A stretch of 61,055 nt of DNA from Amycolatopsis thermalba (GCF_003385215.1 NZ_PQHW01000033.1:1-61055), one strand, 5' to 3'; numbered from the stretch's first letter, positions 51,717 through 61,055 are shown. Notes: generated by a model not told the origin, from the letters alone. A program made the numbers and translations.

Positions 51717-52885
51717 CAGCCGACCCCGTCAGCCCCGTACCCCGGTCCGTGCACCGGGAGGCGCCGCCTGCCGTCACCGCGATGGTGCGCCTGATCAGGG
51801 ACTCCTGGGCCAAGGCGGAGCCGTACCTGCCCGAGGTGACGCAGTTCTTCTACGGGATGTTGTTCACGCTCGCGCCCGCGACGCGGGACTTCTTCCCGAT
51901 CAACATGGAGGTCCAGCGCAACCGGATGGTGCGCGCCCTGGTGCACGTCGTGCAGATGGTGGACCAGCCCGACGACCTGGTGCCGTTCCTGCGGCAGCTG
52001 GGGCGAGACCACCGCAAGTTCGGTGTGGTGCCGGGCCACTACGAGGCGGTCGGCACCGCGTTGCTGGCGGCGATGAAGACGCAGCTCGGGCCGGACTGGA
52101 CCGAGGACGTCGAGCGCGCGTGGGCCGAGGCGTTCACGATCATCGCGCGGCAGATGCAGGAGGCCGCGGCCACCGACACCAACCCGCCGAACTGGTCGGC
52201 GCGGGTGGCCGAGCACCGGCGGCTGAGCTGGGATCTGGCGATGGTGCGGCTGGAGCCCGAGCAGCACATCCCGTTCCGGCCCGGGCAGTACCTGAGCGTC
52301 GAGGTGCCGCAGCGGCCGCGGCTGTGGCGGTACCTGTCGCCGGCGAACGCGCCGCGCCCGGACGGCTCGCTGGAGTTCCACATCCGCGCGATCGAGGGCG
52401 GCTGGGTCTCCCGGGCGATCGTCAGCCACACCCAGGCGGGTGATGTGTGGCGGTTCGGGCCGCCGCTCGGCACGCTGGGCGTGGACCGGGAAAGCGGCCG
52501 GGACGTGCTGATGGTCGCGGGCGGCACGGGGATCGCGCCGATGCAGGCGATGATCGACGAGCTGGGCCAGTGGGGCGAGAACCCGAAGGTGCACCTGTTC
52601 TACGGCGGCCGCACGCGGGAGGACCTGTACGCGCTGGAGGGGTTGCGGATGGTCGCGTCGTGCAACCCGTGGCTGACGGTGACGCCGGTGGTGGAGAACG
52701 GGCCGGGGCTGACCAGCGGTGAGCAGGGCACACTGGCGGACGTGGTGACCCGGTACGGCGCGTGGCCCGGTCACGACGTGCTGGTGTCGGGCTCGCCGGC
52801 GATGATCCGGGCGACGGTGTCCCGGATGCTGGTAGCCGGAACGGCACTCGATCAGATCAGGTACGACCCGTTCACGATCGACTAG
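51713..52885 (+). CDS. Flavohemoglobin-like protein (globin plus FAD/NAD reductase)
   Basis: A 390-residue fusion. The globin domain spans about residues 20-155, with B10-like Tyr47 (FFYGMLFTLAP) and proximal His100 (DHRKFGVVPGHYEAVG). The ferredoxin-reductase-like domain has FRPGQYLSVEVPQRPRLWRY, the NAD-binding VAGGTGIAPMQAM (about 270-280) and a C-terminal LVSGSPAMI. The usual FAD motif RxYS reads RYLS (206-209), so the tyrosine is absent, as in divergent type II flavohemoglobins. Roles of relatives are nitric-oxide detoxification or D-lactate oxidation; which applies is unknown. An inverted repeat precedes it. Confidence 0.88.
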   Translation: MTADPVSPVPRSVHREAPPAVTAMVRLIRDSWAKAEPYLPEVTQFFYGMLFTLAPATRDFFPINMEVQRNRMVRALVHVVQMVDQPDDLVPFLRQLGRDHRKFGVVPGHYEAVGTALLAAMKTQLGPDWTEDVERAWAEAFTIIARQMQEAAATDTNPPNWSARVAEHRRLSWDLAMVRLEPEQHIPFRPGQYLSVEVPQRPRLWRYLSPANAPRPDGSLEFHIRAIEGGWVSRAIVSHTQAGDVWRFGPPLGTLGVDRESGRDVLMVAGGTGIAPMQAMIDELGQWGENPKVHLFYGGRTREDLYALEGLRMVASCNPWLTVTPVVENGPGLTSGEQGTLADVVTRYGAWPGHDVLVSGSPAMIRATVSRMLVAGTALDQIRYDPFTID

Positions 52886-52895
52886 CCTGCGGGGA

Positions 52896-53603
52896 ATGGA
52901 GATTCCTGTCGCGGACGGAACCATTCGCGGTTATCTGGCCACCCCGCAGAAAGAGGTTTCGGGCGATCCGCCCTGGCCGGGGGTCGTGATCGTGCACGAC
53001 GCGGTCGGCCTGTCGCAGGACGCGCGGAACATCACGGACCGGTTCGCCACGGCCGGATATGTGGCGTTGTCGCCGGACCTGTATTCGCGGGGCGGGTTCG
53101 TCCGGTGCGTGAAGTCGGTGTTCAAGGAGCTGGCGGCCGGCCGGGGCCGGGCGTTCGAGGACCTGGACGCGGCCCGCTCGCTGCTGGCGTCGCGGTCCGA
53201 TTGCACCGGCCGCGTCGGGATCGTCGGGTTCTGCATGGGCGGGGGCTTCGCCTTGGTGGCGGCGTCGCGGGGGTTCGACGCGTCGGCGCCGTACTACGGT
53301 CAGCTGCCCAAGGATCTGTCCGTGTTGGACGGTGCGTGTCCGATCGTGGCCTCGTATGGGAAGAAGGACTTTTCGCTGCGTGGGGCGGCGGACAAGCTGT
53401 CGCGCGAACTGTCGGCGCGGGACGTGCCGCACGACGTGAAGGAGTATCCGACGGTCGGGCACAGCTTCGCGAACCAGTTCCACGGGCCGGTCAACGTGCT
53501 GCTGAAGATCGCCGGGATGAGCTACGACCGCGAGGCGAGCGAGGACGCGTGGCGGCGGGTGCTGGCGTTCTTCGCGGAGCACCTTCGTCGGGAGGCGGTG
53601 TAA
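52896..53603 (+). CDS. Dienelactone hydrolase family protein
   Basis: A 235-residue alpha/beta hydrolase with the DLH triad: Cys113 in GFCMGGG, Asp158 in GKKDFS, His189 in GHSFANQF. The N-terminal PVADGTIRGYLATP and HDAVGLSQDARNITDRFA fit carboxymethylenebutenolidases. It hydrolyses lactones or similar esters; the substrate is unknown. It starts 10 bp after the flavohemoglobin-like gene, so the two are likely co-transcribed, and a hairpin overlaps its stop codon. Confidence 0.92.
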   Translation: MEIPVADGTIRGYLATPQKEVSGDPPWPGVVIVHDAVGLSQDARNITDRFATAGYVALSPDLYSRGGFVRCVKSVFKELAAGRGRAFEDLDAARSLLASRSDCTGRVGIVGFCMGGGFALVAASRGFDASAPYYGQLPKDLSVLDGACPIVASYGKKDFSLRGAADKLSRELSARDVPHDVKEYPTVGHSFANQFHGPVNVLLKIAGMSYDREASEDAWRRVLAFFAEHLRREAV

Positions 53604-53620
53604 AGCGCCTTACGGCGCTT
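53603..53620 (+). terminator. Short hairpin at the dienelactone hydrolase stop
   Basis: AAGCGCC and GGCGCTT pair perfectly around TTAC, starting at the last base of the stop codon. No U-tract follows, so its strength as a terminator is uncertain. Confidence 0.5.
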
Positions 53621-53671
53621 GACGGTCGCCTTGGGTGCCGGCCTCCCCCGCCCCCTCTCCATGATTGTGTA

Positions 53672-53735
53672 TTGGTCGCCGAGCAGACGTGTCAAGGCGG
53701 GAAAGAGTACCTTGACACGCCTGATCGGCGACCAA
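53672..53735. repeat. 64-nt nested perfect palindrome
   Basis: TTGGTCGCCGA (53672-53682) pairs with TCGGCGACCAA (53725-53735), and CGTGTCAAGG (53688-53697) pairs with CCTTGACACG (53710-53719). A symmetric 5/5 internal loop separates the stems and a 12-base loop (CGGGAAAGAGTA) caps them. No base in either stem is mismatched. It lies alone in the gap between the convergent dienelactone hydrolase and hspR genes, with its own terminator on either side. It may be an RNA structure, a recombination or binding site, or a dispersed genomic repeat. Confidence 0.9.
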
Positions 53736-53835
53736 AAGCGGGCTGGGGATCGGGGGCGAGGGAGGTCTGGTTGGGGTAGTCCGTGCGTTGCGTTGCCCGG
53801 CTTGCGGGTTGTTCGTGGCGCTGGAAAAGAAAAAA

Positions 53836-53854
53836 GGCCCCGCTTCGCGAGGCC
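53836..53854 (-). terminator. Rho-independent terminator of the dnaK-grpE-dnaJ-hspR operon
   Basis: On the minus strand GGCCTCGC and GCGGGGCC pair (one G-U) around GAA, followed at once by TTTTTTCTTTT. It lies 14 bp past the hspR stop. Confidence 0.9.
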
Positions 53855-53868
53855 CTTCGCTGGTCTCT

Positions 53869-54297
53869 CTACCGTCTGCGGCGGGGTTTCCACACCACCA
53901 GGGCGGTTTCCTGCTTCATCGGCACCAGGTCCTTCCGGTAGGAACGGTGCACCGCCGCCGCGGCTTGTTCGGCCGCCGCGTACGCCGTGGCCAGTTCTTC
54001 GGTCAGTTCGGCGATCCGGGACTGCAGCGCCTCGACCTGATTCTCCAGCTCGATGATCCGCTTGATGCCCGCCAGGTTGACGCCCTCCTCCTGGGACAGG
54101 CGCTGCACCTCACGCAGCAGCGCGATGTCCCGCATGGAGTACCGCCGCCCGCCGCCGGCTGTTCGGCCCGGCGACACCAGGCCCATCCGGTCGTACGACC
54201 GCAGGGTCTGGGCGTGCAGGCCGGACAGCTGCGCGGCCACGGAGATCACGAAGACCGGGGTCTCCTCGTCGGCCCCGTGCGGCAACCCGCCGAACAC
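53869..54297 (-). CDS. hspR: Heat-shock repressor HspR (MerR family)
   Basis: A 142-residue MerR-type repressor: VFVISVAAQLSGLHAQTLRS with YDRMGLVSPGRTAGGGRRYS as winged helix, then a leucine-rich dimerisation helix (GIKRIIELENQVEALQSRIA). In actinomycetes HspR binds HAIR sites and is held by DnaK as corepressor. Such sites are present before dnaK (two) and clpB (one) here. I prefer GTG 54297, nine bases after AGGAG; a TTG at 54306 overlapping the dnaJ stop lies directly on the ribosome site. It is the last gene of the operon. Confidence 0.95.
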   Translation of the reverse strand: MFGGLPHGADEETPVFVISVAAQLSGLHAQTLRSYDRMGLVSPGRTAGGGRRYSMRDIALLREVQRLSQEEGVNLAGIKRIIELENQVEALQSRIAELTEELATAYAAAEQAAAAVHRSYRKDLVPMKQETALVVWKPRRRR

Positions 54298-54302
54298 CTC
54301 GA

Positions 54303-55481
<1,179 letters not shown>

Positions 55482-55508
55482 CGGACGTCTCCTCCTCTCG
55501 CGTGCGTG

Positions 55509-56204
55509 TTACTGCTGTGCGTTCTCATCCGACAACTGCTCGACCGGTAGCTCACCCTCGACCGGGGCCTCGCCCGGCTCGTGGTCGGTGACGCCCACCA
55601 GCGCGGCCCGCAGCGTCCGGTCGCCGAACCGGTAACCCCGGCGCAGCACCGTCGTCACCGTCGGCCCGGACACGTCCGGCGAGGTGTTGTGCTGCACGGC
55701 CTCGTGCACGCTCGGGTCGAAGGGATCGCCCTCCGCGCCGAACGGCTCCAGCCCGATCCGCTGCAGGCTCGCGACCAGCTTGTCCGCGACCGCCTTGAAC
55801 GCGCCGGTGAGGTCGCCGTGCTGCTCGGCCCGCTCGAAGTCGTCGAGCAGCGGCAGCAGGTCGTTCACCACCGACGCCTTCGCCGCGGTGACCACGGCCT
55901 CCCGGTCGCGGTCCACGCGCTTGCGGTAGTTCGCGAACTCCGCCTGCAGGCGCTGCAGGTCGGCGGTGCGCTCCGCGAGCTCCTTCTCGACGTCCGACGG
56001 AGCCGCCACCGCGTCGTCCACGATGGACTCGCCGAGCGACGGCCCGGCGTGGGCCGCCGGGGCGTCCGCGGCAGGCGCCTCGGCAGCCTCCGGCTGGGTC
56101 CGCACCTGGCCGGTCTCGGGGTCGATCTTGCGCCGGTCCCGCACGACCAGGGGCTCGGTGACCGGCTCCTGCTCGTCGATCTCGTTCGAGTGGCGTCCCG
56201 TCAC
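55509..56204 (-). CDS. grpE: Nucleotide exchange factor GrpE
   Basis: A 231-residue GrpE. The N-terminal region is disordered, acidic and Ala-rich. A long coiled coil ([20 protein letters not shown] with [10 protein letters not shown]) follows, and then the beta-wing domain ([40 protein letters not shown]) that opens the DnaK nucleotide cleft. It starts within the dnaK stop (ATGA, 56201-56204), so synthesis is coupled to DnaK. Confidence 0.97.
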   Translation of the reverse strand: MTGRHSNEIDEQEPVTEPLVVRDRRKIDPETGQVRTQPEAAEAPAADAPAAHAGPSLGESIVDDAVAAPSDVEKELAERTADLQRLQAEFANYRKRVDRDREAVVTAAKASVVNDLLPLLDDFERAEQHGDLTGAFKAVADKLVASLQRIGLEPFGAEGDPFDPSVHEAVQHNTSPDVSGPTVTTVLRRGYRFGDRTLRAALVGVTDHEPGEAPVEGELPVEQLSDENAQQ

Positions 56205-58057
56205 TTCTTCTCGTCCTCGTCCACGATCTCGGCGTCCACCACGTCGTCCGCGCCCTTGTTCTCGGACGCGCCCGCCGCACCCGAGTCGGCACCCGGGGTG
56301 GCGCCACCGGCCTGCTGCGCGTTGGCGTACAGGGCGGTGCCCAGCTCCTGCGACGCGGTGTTCAGCTTCTCGATGGCTTCCTTGATCTTGGCCGTGTCGG
56401 TGCCCTTGAGCGCCTCGTTGGCCTCGTCGATCGCGGTCTTGACCTTGCCCTTGAGGTCCTCGGGCAGCTTGTCGTCGTTGTCCTTGACGAACTTCTCGGT
56501 CTGGTAGACCAGCGTCTCGGCCTGGTTGCGGGTCTCGGCCTCCTCGCGGCGCTTGCGGTCCTCCTCCGCGTGCGCCTCGGCGTCCTTGACCATCCGCTCG
56601 ATGTCCTCCTTCGGCAGCGCGGAGCCACCGGTGATGGTCATCGACTGTTCCTTGTTGGTGCCCAGGTCCTTCGCCGTGACGTGCACGATGCCGTTCGCGT
56701 CGATGTCGAAGGTGACCTCGATCTGCGGCACGCCGCGCGGGGCCGGCGGGATGCCGGTCAGCTCGAACATGCCGAGCTTCTTGTTGTGCGCGGCGATCTC
56801 GCGCTCACCCTGGAACACCTGGATCTGCACCGACGGCTGGTTGTCGTCCGCCGTGGAGAAGATCTCCGACCGCTTCGTCGGGATGGTCGTGTTGCGCTCG
56901 ATGAGCTTGGTGAACACGCCGCCCTTGGTCTCGATGCCCAGCGACAGCGGGGTCACGTCGAGCAGCAGGACGTCCTTGACCTCACCCTTGAGCACACCGG
57001 CCTGCAGGGCGGCGCCGACGGCGACGACCTCGTCCGGGTTCACGCCCTTGTTCGGCTCGCGGCCGCCGGTCAGCTCCTTGACCAGCTCGGCGACGGCGGG
57101 CATGCGGGTGGAACCGCCGACCAGCACCACGTGGTCGATCTGGCCGACCGAGATGCCGGCGTCGCGGATCACGTTGTTGAACGGCGCCTTGGTGCGGTCC
57201 AGCAGGTCGGAGGTGATCCGCTGGAACTCCGCGCGGGACAGCGTCTCGTCCAGGAACAGCGGGTTCTTGTCCGCGTCGACCGTGATGTAGGGCAGGTTGA
57301 TGTTCGCGCTGCTCGAGCTGGACAGCTCGATCTTCGCCTTCTCCGCGGCCTCGCGGATGCGCTGCAGCGCCATCCGGTCCTTGGTCAGGTCGATGCCGTG
57401 GCTGGCCTTGAACTTGTCCACCAGCCAGTCGACGATGCGCTGGTCCCAGTCGTCACCACCGAGGTGGTTGTCACCGCTGGTGGCGCGCACCTCGACGACA
57501 CCCTCGCCGATCTCCAGCAGCGACACGTCGAACGTACCGCCACCGAGGTCGAAGACCAGGATGGTCTGCTCCTTCTCGCCCTTGTCCAAGCCGTAGGCCA
57601 GGGCGGCCGCGGTGGGCTCGTTGACGATGCGGAGCACGTTCAGGCCGGCGATCTGGCCGGCCTCCTTGGTGGCCTGCCGCTGGGCGTCCTCGAAGTAGGC
57701 GGGGACGGTGATGACCGCGTCGGTGATCTCCTCACCGAGGTAGGCCTCGGCGTCGCGCTTGAGCTTCATCAGCACGCGCGCGCTGATCTCCTGCGCCGTG
57801 TAGGCCTTGCCGTCGATCTCGGTCTTCCAGTCGGTGCCGATGTGCCGCTTCACGGACCGGATGGTCCGGTCGACGTTCGTCACGGCCTGGTTCTTCGCCG
57901 GCTGACCCGTCAGCACCTCGCCGTTCTTGGCGAACGCGACGATCGACGGGGTCGTGCGGGAGCCTTCCGAGTTGGCGATGACCGTCGGCTCGCCGCCCTC
58001 CAGGACAGCGACGACCGAGTTGGTCGTGCCGAGGTCGATGCCGACCGCTCGCGCCAT
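56201..58057 (-). CDS. dnaK: Molecular chaperone DnaK (Hsp70)
   Basis: A 618-residue Hsp70. The ATPase domain shows the three signatures [27 protein letters not shown] and [13 protein letters not shown]. The linker is [15 protein letters not shown]. The beta substrate domain and helical lid follow, and the Gly/Ala-rich tail ends [15 protein letters not shown]. It heads the dnaK-grpE-dnaJ-hspR operon. Two HAIR elements (58120-58140, 58175-58195) lie 62 and 117 bp upstream, giving HspR autoregulated heat-shock control. Confidence 0.98.
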   Translation of the reverse strand: MARAVGIDLGTTNSVVAVLEGGEPTVIANSEGSRTTPSIVAFAKNGEVLTGQPAKNQAVTNVDRTIRSVKRHIGTDWKTEIDGKAYTAQEISARVLMKLKRDAEAYLGEEITDAVITVPAYFEDAQRQATKEAGQIAGLNVLRIVNEPTAAALAYGLDKGEKEQTILVFDLGGGTFDVSLLEIGEGVVEVRATSGDNHLGGDDWDQRIVDWLVDKFKASHGIDLTKDRMALQRIREAAEKAKIELSSSSSANINLPYITVDADKNPLFLDETLSRAEFQRITSDLLDRTKAPFNNVIRDAGISVGQIDHVVLVGGSTRMPAVAELVKELTGGREPNKGVNPDEVVAVGAALQAGVLKGEVKDVLLLDVTPLSLGIETKGGVFTKLIERNTTIPTKRSEIFSTADDNQPSVQIQVFQGEREIAAHNKKLGMFELTGIPPAPRGVPQIEVTFDIDANGIVHVTAKDLGTNKEQSMTITGGSALPKEDIERMVKDAEAHAEEDRKRREEAETRNQAETLVYQTEKFVKDNDDKLPEDLKGKVKTAIDEANEALKGTDTAKIKEAIEKLNTASQELGTALYANAQQAGGATPGADSGAAGASENKGADDVVDAEIVDEDEKK

Positions 58058-58119
58058 GGTGTGTTCCCTCCTGGTTAGCCTGCTGTGCGCAGCCCTGCGA
58101 GCTGCGGTTTCGCGCCCGC

Positions 58120-58140
58120 GTTGAGCGGGTGGTACTCAAG
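58120..58140 (-). promoter_or_regulatory. HAIR element 1 upstream of dnaK
   Basis: GTTGAGC-N7-ACTCAAG, matching the HspR consensus CTTGAGT-N7-ACTCAAG in spacing and nearly in sequence (right half exact). It lies 62 bp upstream of the dnaK start. Confidence 0.92.
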
Positions 58141-58174
58141 TTCTATCTCGGGCGCGTGCCGGGCGTCAATCAGA

Positions 58175-58195
58175 CTTGAGTGATGCTCGCTCAAC
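58175..58195 (-). promoter_or_regulatory. HAIR element 2 upstream of dnaK
   Basis: CTTGAGT-N7-GCTCAAC: left half exact to the HAIR consensus, right half like the clpB site. Its centre is 55 bp from element 1, about five helical turns. The outer five bases overlap the 3' end of the upstream peptidase gene. Confidence 0.92.
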
Positions 58196-59564
58196 CTTTC
58201 TGACAGGGTAACGAGCGAGTTGCCGGGCTTGTTCCCGGCGTACCCGAAATCAGGTACGTGGCTTCGTGGCGGCGGACACAGGCCGAGTTGTAGAGGCCGG
58301 TGTGCCCGTCGCCGTCGTGGACGAGCAGCGTGCTGCCCTCGATCCGGGCGGACAGGCTGCGCGCCCAGGTCAGCGGCGTGGCCGGGTCGTGCGTCCCGCC
58401 GACCACCAGGATCGGCGGCGCGCCGCGCACCGGCTCGGGGTGCGGCGGGTTCGCGGCCGGGACGGGCCAGCCGAGGCAGCCCGACGCGAAGTCCCAGAAC
58501 TCGGAGTAGCGCCAGCTGTGCGGCGCGACCTCCCGGACCTGCTCGGCGAGCCGCCGCAGGTCCGCTGGTCCGGTGAACGGCGCCGGGAAGTCCTGGCAGC
58601 CGACGGCCCGGTAGGCGGCGTACTCCGGCGAGGTGAACTGCATGACCGAGGTCAGCGCGCTGGCGTCCCGCGGCGCGGCGCGGAGGGCATCGGCCAGCCG
58701 CGGCCACAGCTGGGGGAAGTAGAGGTGGGAGTAGACGCCCGCGGCCAGCTCCTCGGGCGTGGCCCGGCGGCCGAGTTGCGCCGAGGGCGCGCCGTCGGCC
58801 ATGAGCGCGTCGTAGCGGGCGAGCACGTCCTCCCCGCAGGTGCTCGCGCACCACTGGGCGAATCGGAGCAGGCCGTCCTCGGTGGCGGCGGCCTCGTCGA
58901 GGATGGCGCGGCGCATCGGCAGGGCGTGGTCGACCGCGCCGTCCAGCACCATCGCCCGCACGTGGTGCGGGTAGCGGGCGGCGTAGAGCGCGCCGATCTC
59001 GGTGCCGTAGGAGACGCCGAGCCAGGAGATCCGGTCCTCGCCGAGGGCGAGCCGGATGCGCTCGACGTCCTCGGCGACGGTGGCGGTGTCGACCCGGCGG
59101 GGTCCGCGGCAGCCGAGGCCGACGTCCCGGTTGTGCGCGGCGAGCCGGGCGTAACCGGCGTCGTCGGCGGGGAAGCGGCTGACCGCGGGGTCGTGCATCG
59201 GGCCGCACGTGATGGCCGGGGTGCTGCCACCGACGCCGCGCGGGTCGAAGCCGATGACGTCGAACCGCTGGTTCAGCTCGGCGAACTCCGGGGTGGCGAG
59301 GCCGAGGCCGCCGTAGCTGACGACGTCGGCGCCGGATCCGCCCGGCCCGCCGGGGTTGACCAGCAGCGAGCCGATGCGGCGAGCCGGGTCGAGCGCGGGC
59401 AGGCGGGTCAGCCGCAGCGTCGCGCCCGGGACGTCGAGTTCGGCGCACTGCAGGCGCTTCGCGGTCTGCGGGGTGGCGCAGTCGTGCCAGGTCAGGGCGG
59501 GTGCGGCCGGGGTGATGACGGGGGTGACGAGCAGGGTGGCGGCGAGGGCCAGTGCCGGGATCAT
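58191..59564 (-). CDS. Secreted alpha/beta hydrolase, tripeptidyl aminopeptidase type
   Basis: A 457-residue exported hydrolase of the SlpD/tripeptidyl-peptidase group. It has a signal peptide (IPALALAATLLVTPVITPAA), LLVNPGGPGGSGADVVSYGG (oxyanion loop), FDVIGFDPRGVGGSTPAITC, nucleophile WLGVSYGTEIG, and the C-terminal TAP-like domain with ILVVGGTHDPATPLTWARSL (Asp) and VHDGDGHTGLYNSACV (His). It trims N-terminal peptides outside the cell. It starts in the ATGA overlap with the DUF4097 gene. Its last bases overlap HAIR element 2 of dnaK. Confidence 0.9.
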   Translation of the reverse strand: MIPALALAATLLVTPVITPAAPALTWHDCATPQTAKRLQCAELDVPGATLRLTRLPALDPARRIGSLLVNPGGPGGSGADVVSYGGLGLATPEFAELNQRFDVIGFDPRGVGGSTPAITCGPMHDPAVSRFPADDAGYARLAAHNRDVGLGCRGPRRVDTATVAEDVERIRLALGEDRISWLGVSYGTEIGALYAARYPHHVRAMVLDGAVDHALPMRRAILDEAAATEDGLLRFAQWCASTCGEDVLARYDALMADGAPSAQLGRRATPEELAAGVYSHLYFPQLWPRLADALRAAPRDASALTSVMQFTSPEYAAYRAVGCQDFPAPFTGPADLRRLAEQVREVAPHSWRYSEFWDFASGCLGWPVPAANPPHPEPVRGAPPILVVGGTHDPATPLTWARSLSARIEGSTLLVHDGDGHTGLYNSACVRRHEATYLISGTPGTSPATRSLPCQKG

Positions 59565-60232
59565 GCGTGGGTCACCGTCGCGTCGCCGCTGGAGGTGCGG
59601 ACGTCGAGCAGGTGGGGCGCGGCCGGGTCCTGGACGACGTTGATGGAGCGGTCGCCGCTCTTGGTCTCGCCCGCGACCCGGTAGCGGTCGGCGGGGACGA
59701 CGACCCGGATGTCGCCGCTCTGGGCCTCGGCGTGGACGTTCTGCGCGGTGGCGAGGCCGACGTCGATGCTGCCGGATTTGGTGCGGGTCGTGACCGGGCC
59801 GGTGATGTCCTGGACGCGGATGTCGCCGGAGCTGGCGGCCAGGTCGACCGAGGCGGCGCCGTAGACGGTGAAGTCGCCGGAGCGGACCTCGCCGGTCACG
59901 GTGGTGCCGCGCGGCACGACGACCTCGTAGTCGACGGTGCAGTCGTTGCCGCAGCCGTCCAGGACGAGCTGGGCACCGGCGAGGCGGAAGGCCTGGCCGG
60001 GCTGGTCGCCGTCGTAGTGGAGGACCTGGTTGACCGAGGTCGTGGCGGTGTCCTCGATGCGGATCCGCACGTCGCCGGAGTTGTTGTCGACGTGGACGGC
60101 CGAGATCGGCTGCGTGACGGTGCTGGTGAGCTCGGCGCGTTCGGAGATGCGCCACCAGTCCCAGTTCAGGGCGATCCCGACCCCGGCGACGATCAGCGCG
60201 ATCCCGCCTATCGCGAGTGCCGGCTTGCGCAT
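59561..60232 (-). CDS. Membrane-anchored DUF4097 family protein
   Basis: A 223-residue protein: N-terminal membrane helix (KPALAIGGIALIVAGVGIAL), then a DUF4097-like beta-repeat domain (VHVDNNSGDVRIRIEDTATT, GEVRSGDFTVYGAASVDLAA, SSGDIRVQDITGPVTTRTKS, SGDIRVVVPADRYRV) with a Cys pair (GCGNDC). Each repeat centres on SGD. GGAGGA stands four bases before ATG 60232; the longer start at 60268 is rejected. It is coupled to the secreted peptidase by a 4-nt overlap, so both may act at the cell surface. Confidence 0.9.
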   Translation of the reverse strand: MRKPALAIGGIALIVAGVGIALNWDWWRISERAELTSTVTQPISAVHVDNNSGDVRIRIEDTATTSVNQVLHYDGDQPGQAFRLAGAQLVLDGCGNDCTVDYEVVVPRGTTVTGEVRSGDFTVYGAASVDLAASSGDIRVQDITGPVTTRTKSGSIDVGLATAQNVHAEAQSGDIRVVVPADRYRVAGETKSGDRSINVVQDPAAPHLLDVRTSSGDATVTHA

Positions 60233-60380
60233 TGCGTCCTCCCCAGTGAACTTTGCTGTGCCGGACACGCTATGGCCTGGGCGTGGGGGGCCGGTATCGG
60301 GGAAGCCCCCGGTTCATCCCGGGGGTCACCCCGACCGGCACTAGGGTGATCACCGGCCACTCTGTGACGAGGAGGAAGCG

Positions 60381-60923
60381 ATGCCACAACCACCGAACCC
60401 GTACGAGTTCCTGCCGTCGGTGCCGGCGTTCACGGTGCGCAGCGACGACGTGGCCGACGGGGAGACGCTCGCGGCGCCGCACCTGAGCGGGATCTTCGGC
60501 GTCCCCGGCGGTGCGGACCGGTCGCCGCACCTGGCGTGGGAGGGCTTCCCGGCCGAGACGAAGAGCTTCGCGGTGACGTGCTACGACCCGGACGCCCCGA
60601 CGGCCAGCGGTTTCTGGCACTGGGCGGTGTACAACATCCCGGCGTCGGTGACTTCGCTGCCGTCGGGTGCCGGGGACGCGTCGGGCTCCGGCCTGCCGGC
60701 GGGCGCCATGACGGTGACCAACGACGGCGGCGTGCGACAGTTCCTCGGCGCGGCGCCGCCTCCCGGGCACGGGCCGCACCGGTACTTCTTCGTCGTGCAC
60801 GCGCTGAACGTGGAGTCGCTGGACCTGCCCGACACGGCGACGCCGGCGTTCCTGGGGTTCAACATGTTCGGAGCGACCCTGGCACGCGCGATGGTGGTGC
60901 CGGTGTACGAGAACAAGGGCTGA
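60381..60923 (+). CDS. YbhB/YbcL family Raf kinase inhibitor-like protein (PEBP)
   Basis: A 180-residue phosphatidylethanolamine-binding-protein-like domain: SPHLAWEGFPAETKSFAVTC with YDPDAP, GFWHWAVYNIP and PPGHGPHRYFFVVHALN, which form the anion-binding pocket. Bacterial members have no settled function. GAGGAGGAAG precedes the ATG by three bases. It is the last gene before the contig end and is followed by a strong hairpin. Confidence 0.93.
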   Translation: MPQPPNPYEFLPSVPAFTVRSDDVADGETLAAPHLSGIFGVPGGADRSPHLAWEGFPAETKSFAVTCYDPDAPTASGFWHWAVYNIPASVTSLPSGAGDASGSGLPAGAMTVTNDGGVRQFLGAAPPPGHGPHRYFFVVHALNVESLDLPDTATPAFLGFNMFGATLARAMVVPVYENKG

Positions 60924-60932
60924 TCTGGACGG

Positions 60933-60983
60933 GTGAGCGAGCCGCCCGGCGGGGGTGGGTTGTCCGGCGGGCGGCTCGCTCAC
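60933..60983 (+). terminator. Strong hairpin terminator after the PEBP gene
   Basis: GTGAGCGAGCCGCCCG and CGGGCGGCTCGCTCAC are exact 16-base arms around a G-rich loop. The genomic sequence ends exactly at the last base of the right arm, where adapter begins. Confidence 0.88.
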
Positions 60984-61055
60984 TGCCTCTTATACCCATC
61001 TCCGAGCCCACGAGACGAGGCATGACTTCTTATTCCGTCTTCTGCCTCATAAAAA
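60983..61055 (+). other. Residual Nextera/Illumina adapter, not genomic
   Basis: From 60983 the sequence matches the Nextera read-through adapter starting CTGTCTCTTATACACATCT and ending CCGAGCCCACGAGAC with two mismatches in 34 bases. Eight bases follow in the i7 index position (GAGGCATG, one base from the N706 index as I recall it). Then comes a degraded copy of the flow-cell tail (about 18 of 24 bases match ATCTCGTATGCCGTCTTCTG plus CTTG) and finally AAAAA. The error pattern is that of low-quality read ends. Confidence 0.97.

Noticed and set aside
53619..54056. Plus-strand frame across the nested palindrome
   Set aside because: It runs through a structured non-coding gap and then antisense to hspR; no protein character.
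56570..58078. 502-residue plus-strand frame antisense to dnaK
   Set aside because: It is the mirror of a highly conserved gene, rich in Arg/Asp/Val as expected from codon bias, with no ribosome site or domain.

Overview
The window is a single contig end from a high-G+C actinobacterium. Codon use is strongly G/C at third positions, GTG and TTG starts are common, and the stress cluster is of the actinobacterial type (dnaK-grpE-dnaJ-hspR with HAIR operators, HAIR-controlled clpB). DUF3151, SigE-type ECF sigma and F420-type luciferase-like genes fit the same picture. The overall flavour is Pseudonocardiaceae, perhaps Amycolatopsis; this is inference from gene content, not a database result. No rRNA, tRNA, CRISPR array, insertion sequence or replication origin was recognised. 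Both contig ends are non-genic: the first 330 bases hold a 170-bp tandem repeat, and the last 73 bases are residual Nextera/Illumina adapter, not genomic DNA.

Layout, left to right. 0.4-9 kb: FAD/NAD(P)-binding protein, TetR regulator with a perfect operator shared with a divergent secreted lipase, DUF3151, a membrane protein, class II fructose-bisphosphate aldolase, an F420-type oxidoreductase and an aldo/keto reductase. 9.1-10.3 kb: about 1.2 kb of non-coding 44-nt and 23-nt tandem repeats. 10.3-17.4 kb: SDR, PPOX-fold protein, YciI protein, ECF sigma factor, nagA with a DasR-like site, a 21-nt repeat array, a DedA protein and a glycolate-oxidase-like FAD enzyme. 17.5-21.6 kb: a tightly coupled MarR / MFS exporter with three C-terminal CarboxypepD_reg domains / CarboxypepD_reg-YceI operon. 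21.6-25 kb: second DedA, VOC-YdeI pair with a divergent WYL regulator, a decayed TetR and another VOC protein.

25-31.2 kb: a six-gene sugar ABC transporter operon (binding protein, permease, ATPase, PfkB kinase, FrcK-like kinase, SDR), every junction a 4-nt start/stop overlap, facing a LacI repressor across a 24-bp perfect palindrome. 31.2-38.4 kb: an inverted 21-nt repeat array, GH76 protein, molybdopterin oxidoreductase, TrmH methyltransferase, small membrane proteins, pyrE and a LysR regulator. 38.5-45.5 kb: MFS plus FAD-oxidoreductase operon, TetR pseudogene, WYL regulator divergent to a DinB protein, DUF4097 protein, SDR and an unknown membrane-anchored protein. 45.5-60.9 kb: clpB, a second MarR / MFS-CarboxypepD_reg pair, flavohemoglobin-like protein, dienelactone hydrolase, hspR-dnaJ-grpE-dnaK, a secreted peptidase, a DUF4097 protein and a PEBP-family protein.

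The most novel-looking content is the duplicated exporter system, in which the same beta-sandwich domain is fused both to a 14-TM exporter and to a signal-less YceI lipid-binding domain, with matching half-sites (CAACTA) in both MarR promoters. Next are three families of unexplained non-coding elements: 21-nt arrays at two loci, a 23-nt array with a 5-unit higher-order repeat, and a 64-nt nested perfect palindrome at 53672-53735. HspR probably links the chaperone genes: two HAIR elements precede dnaK and one precedes clpB, 10 kb away.
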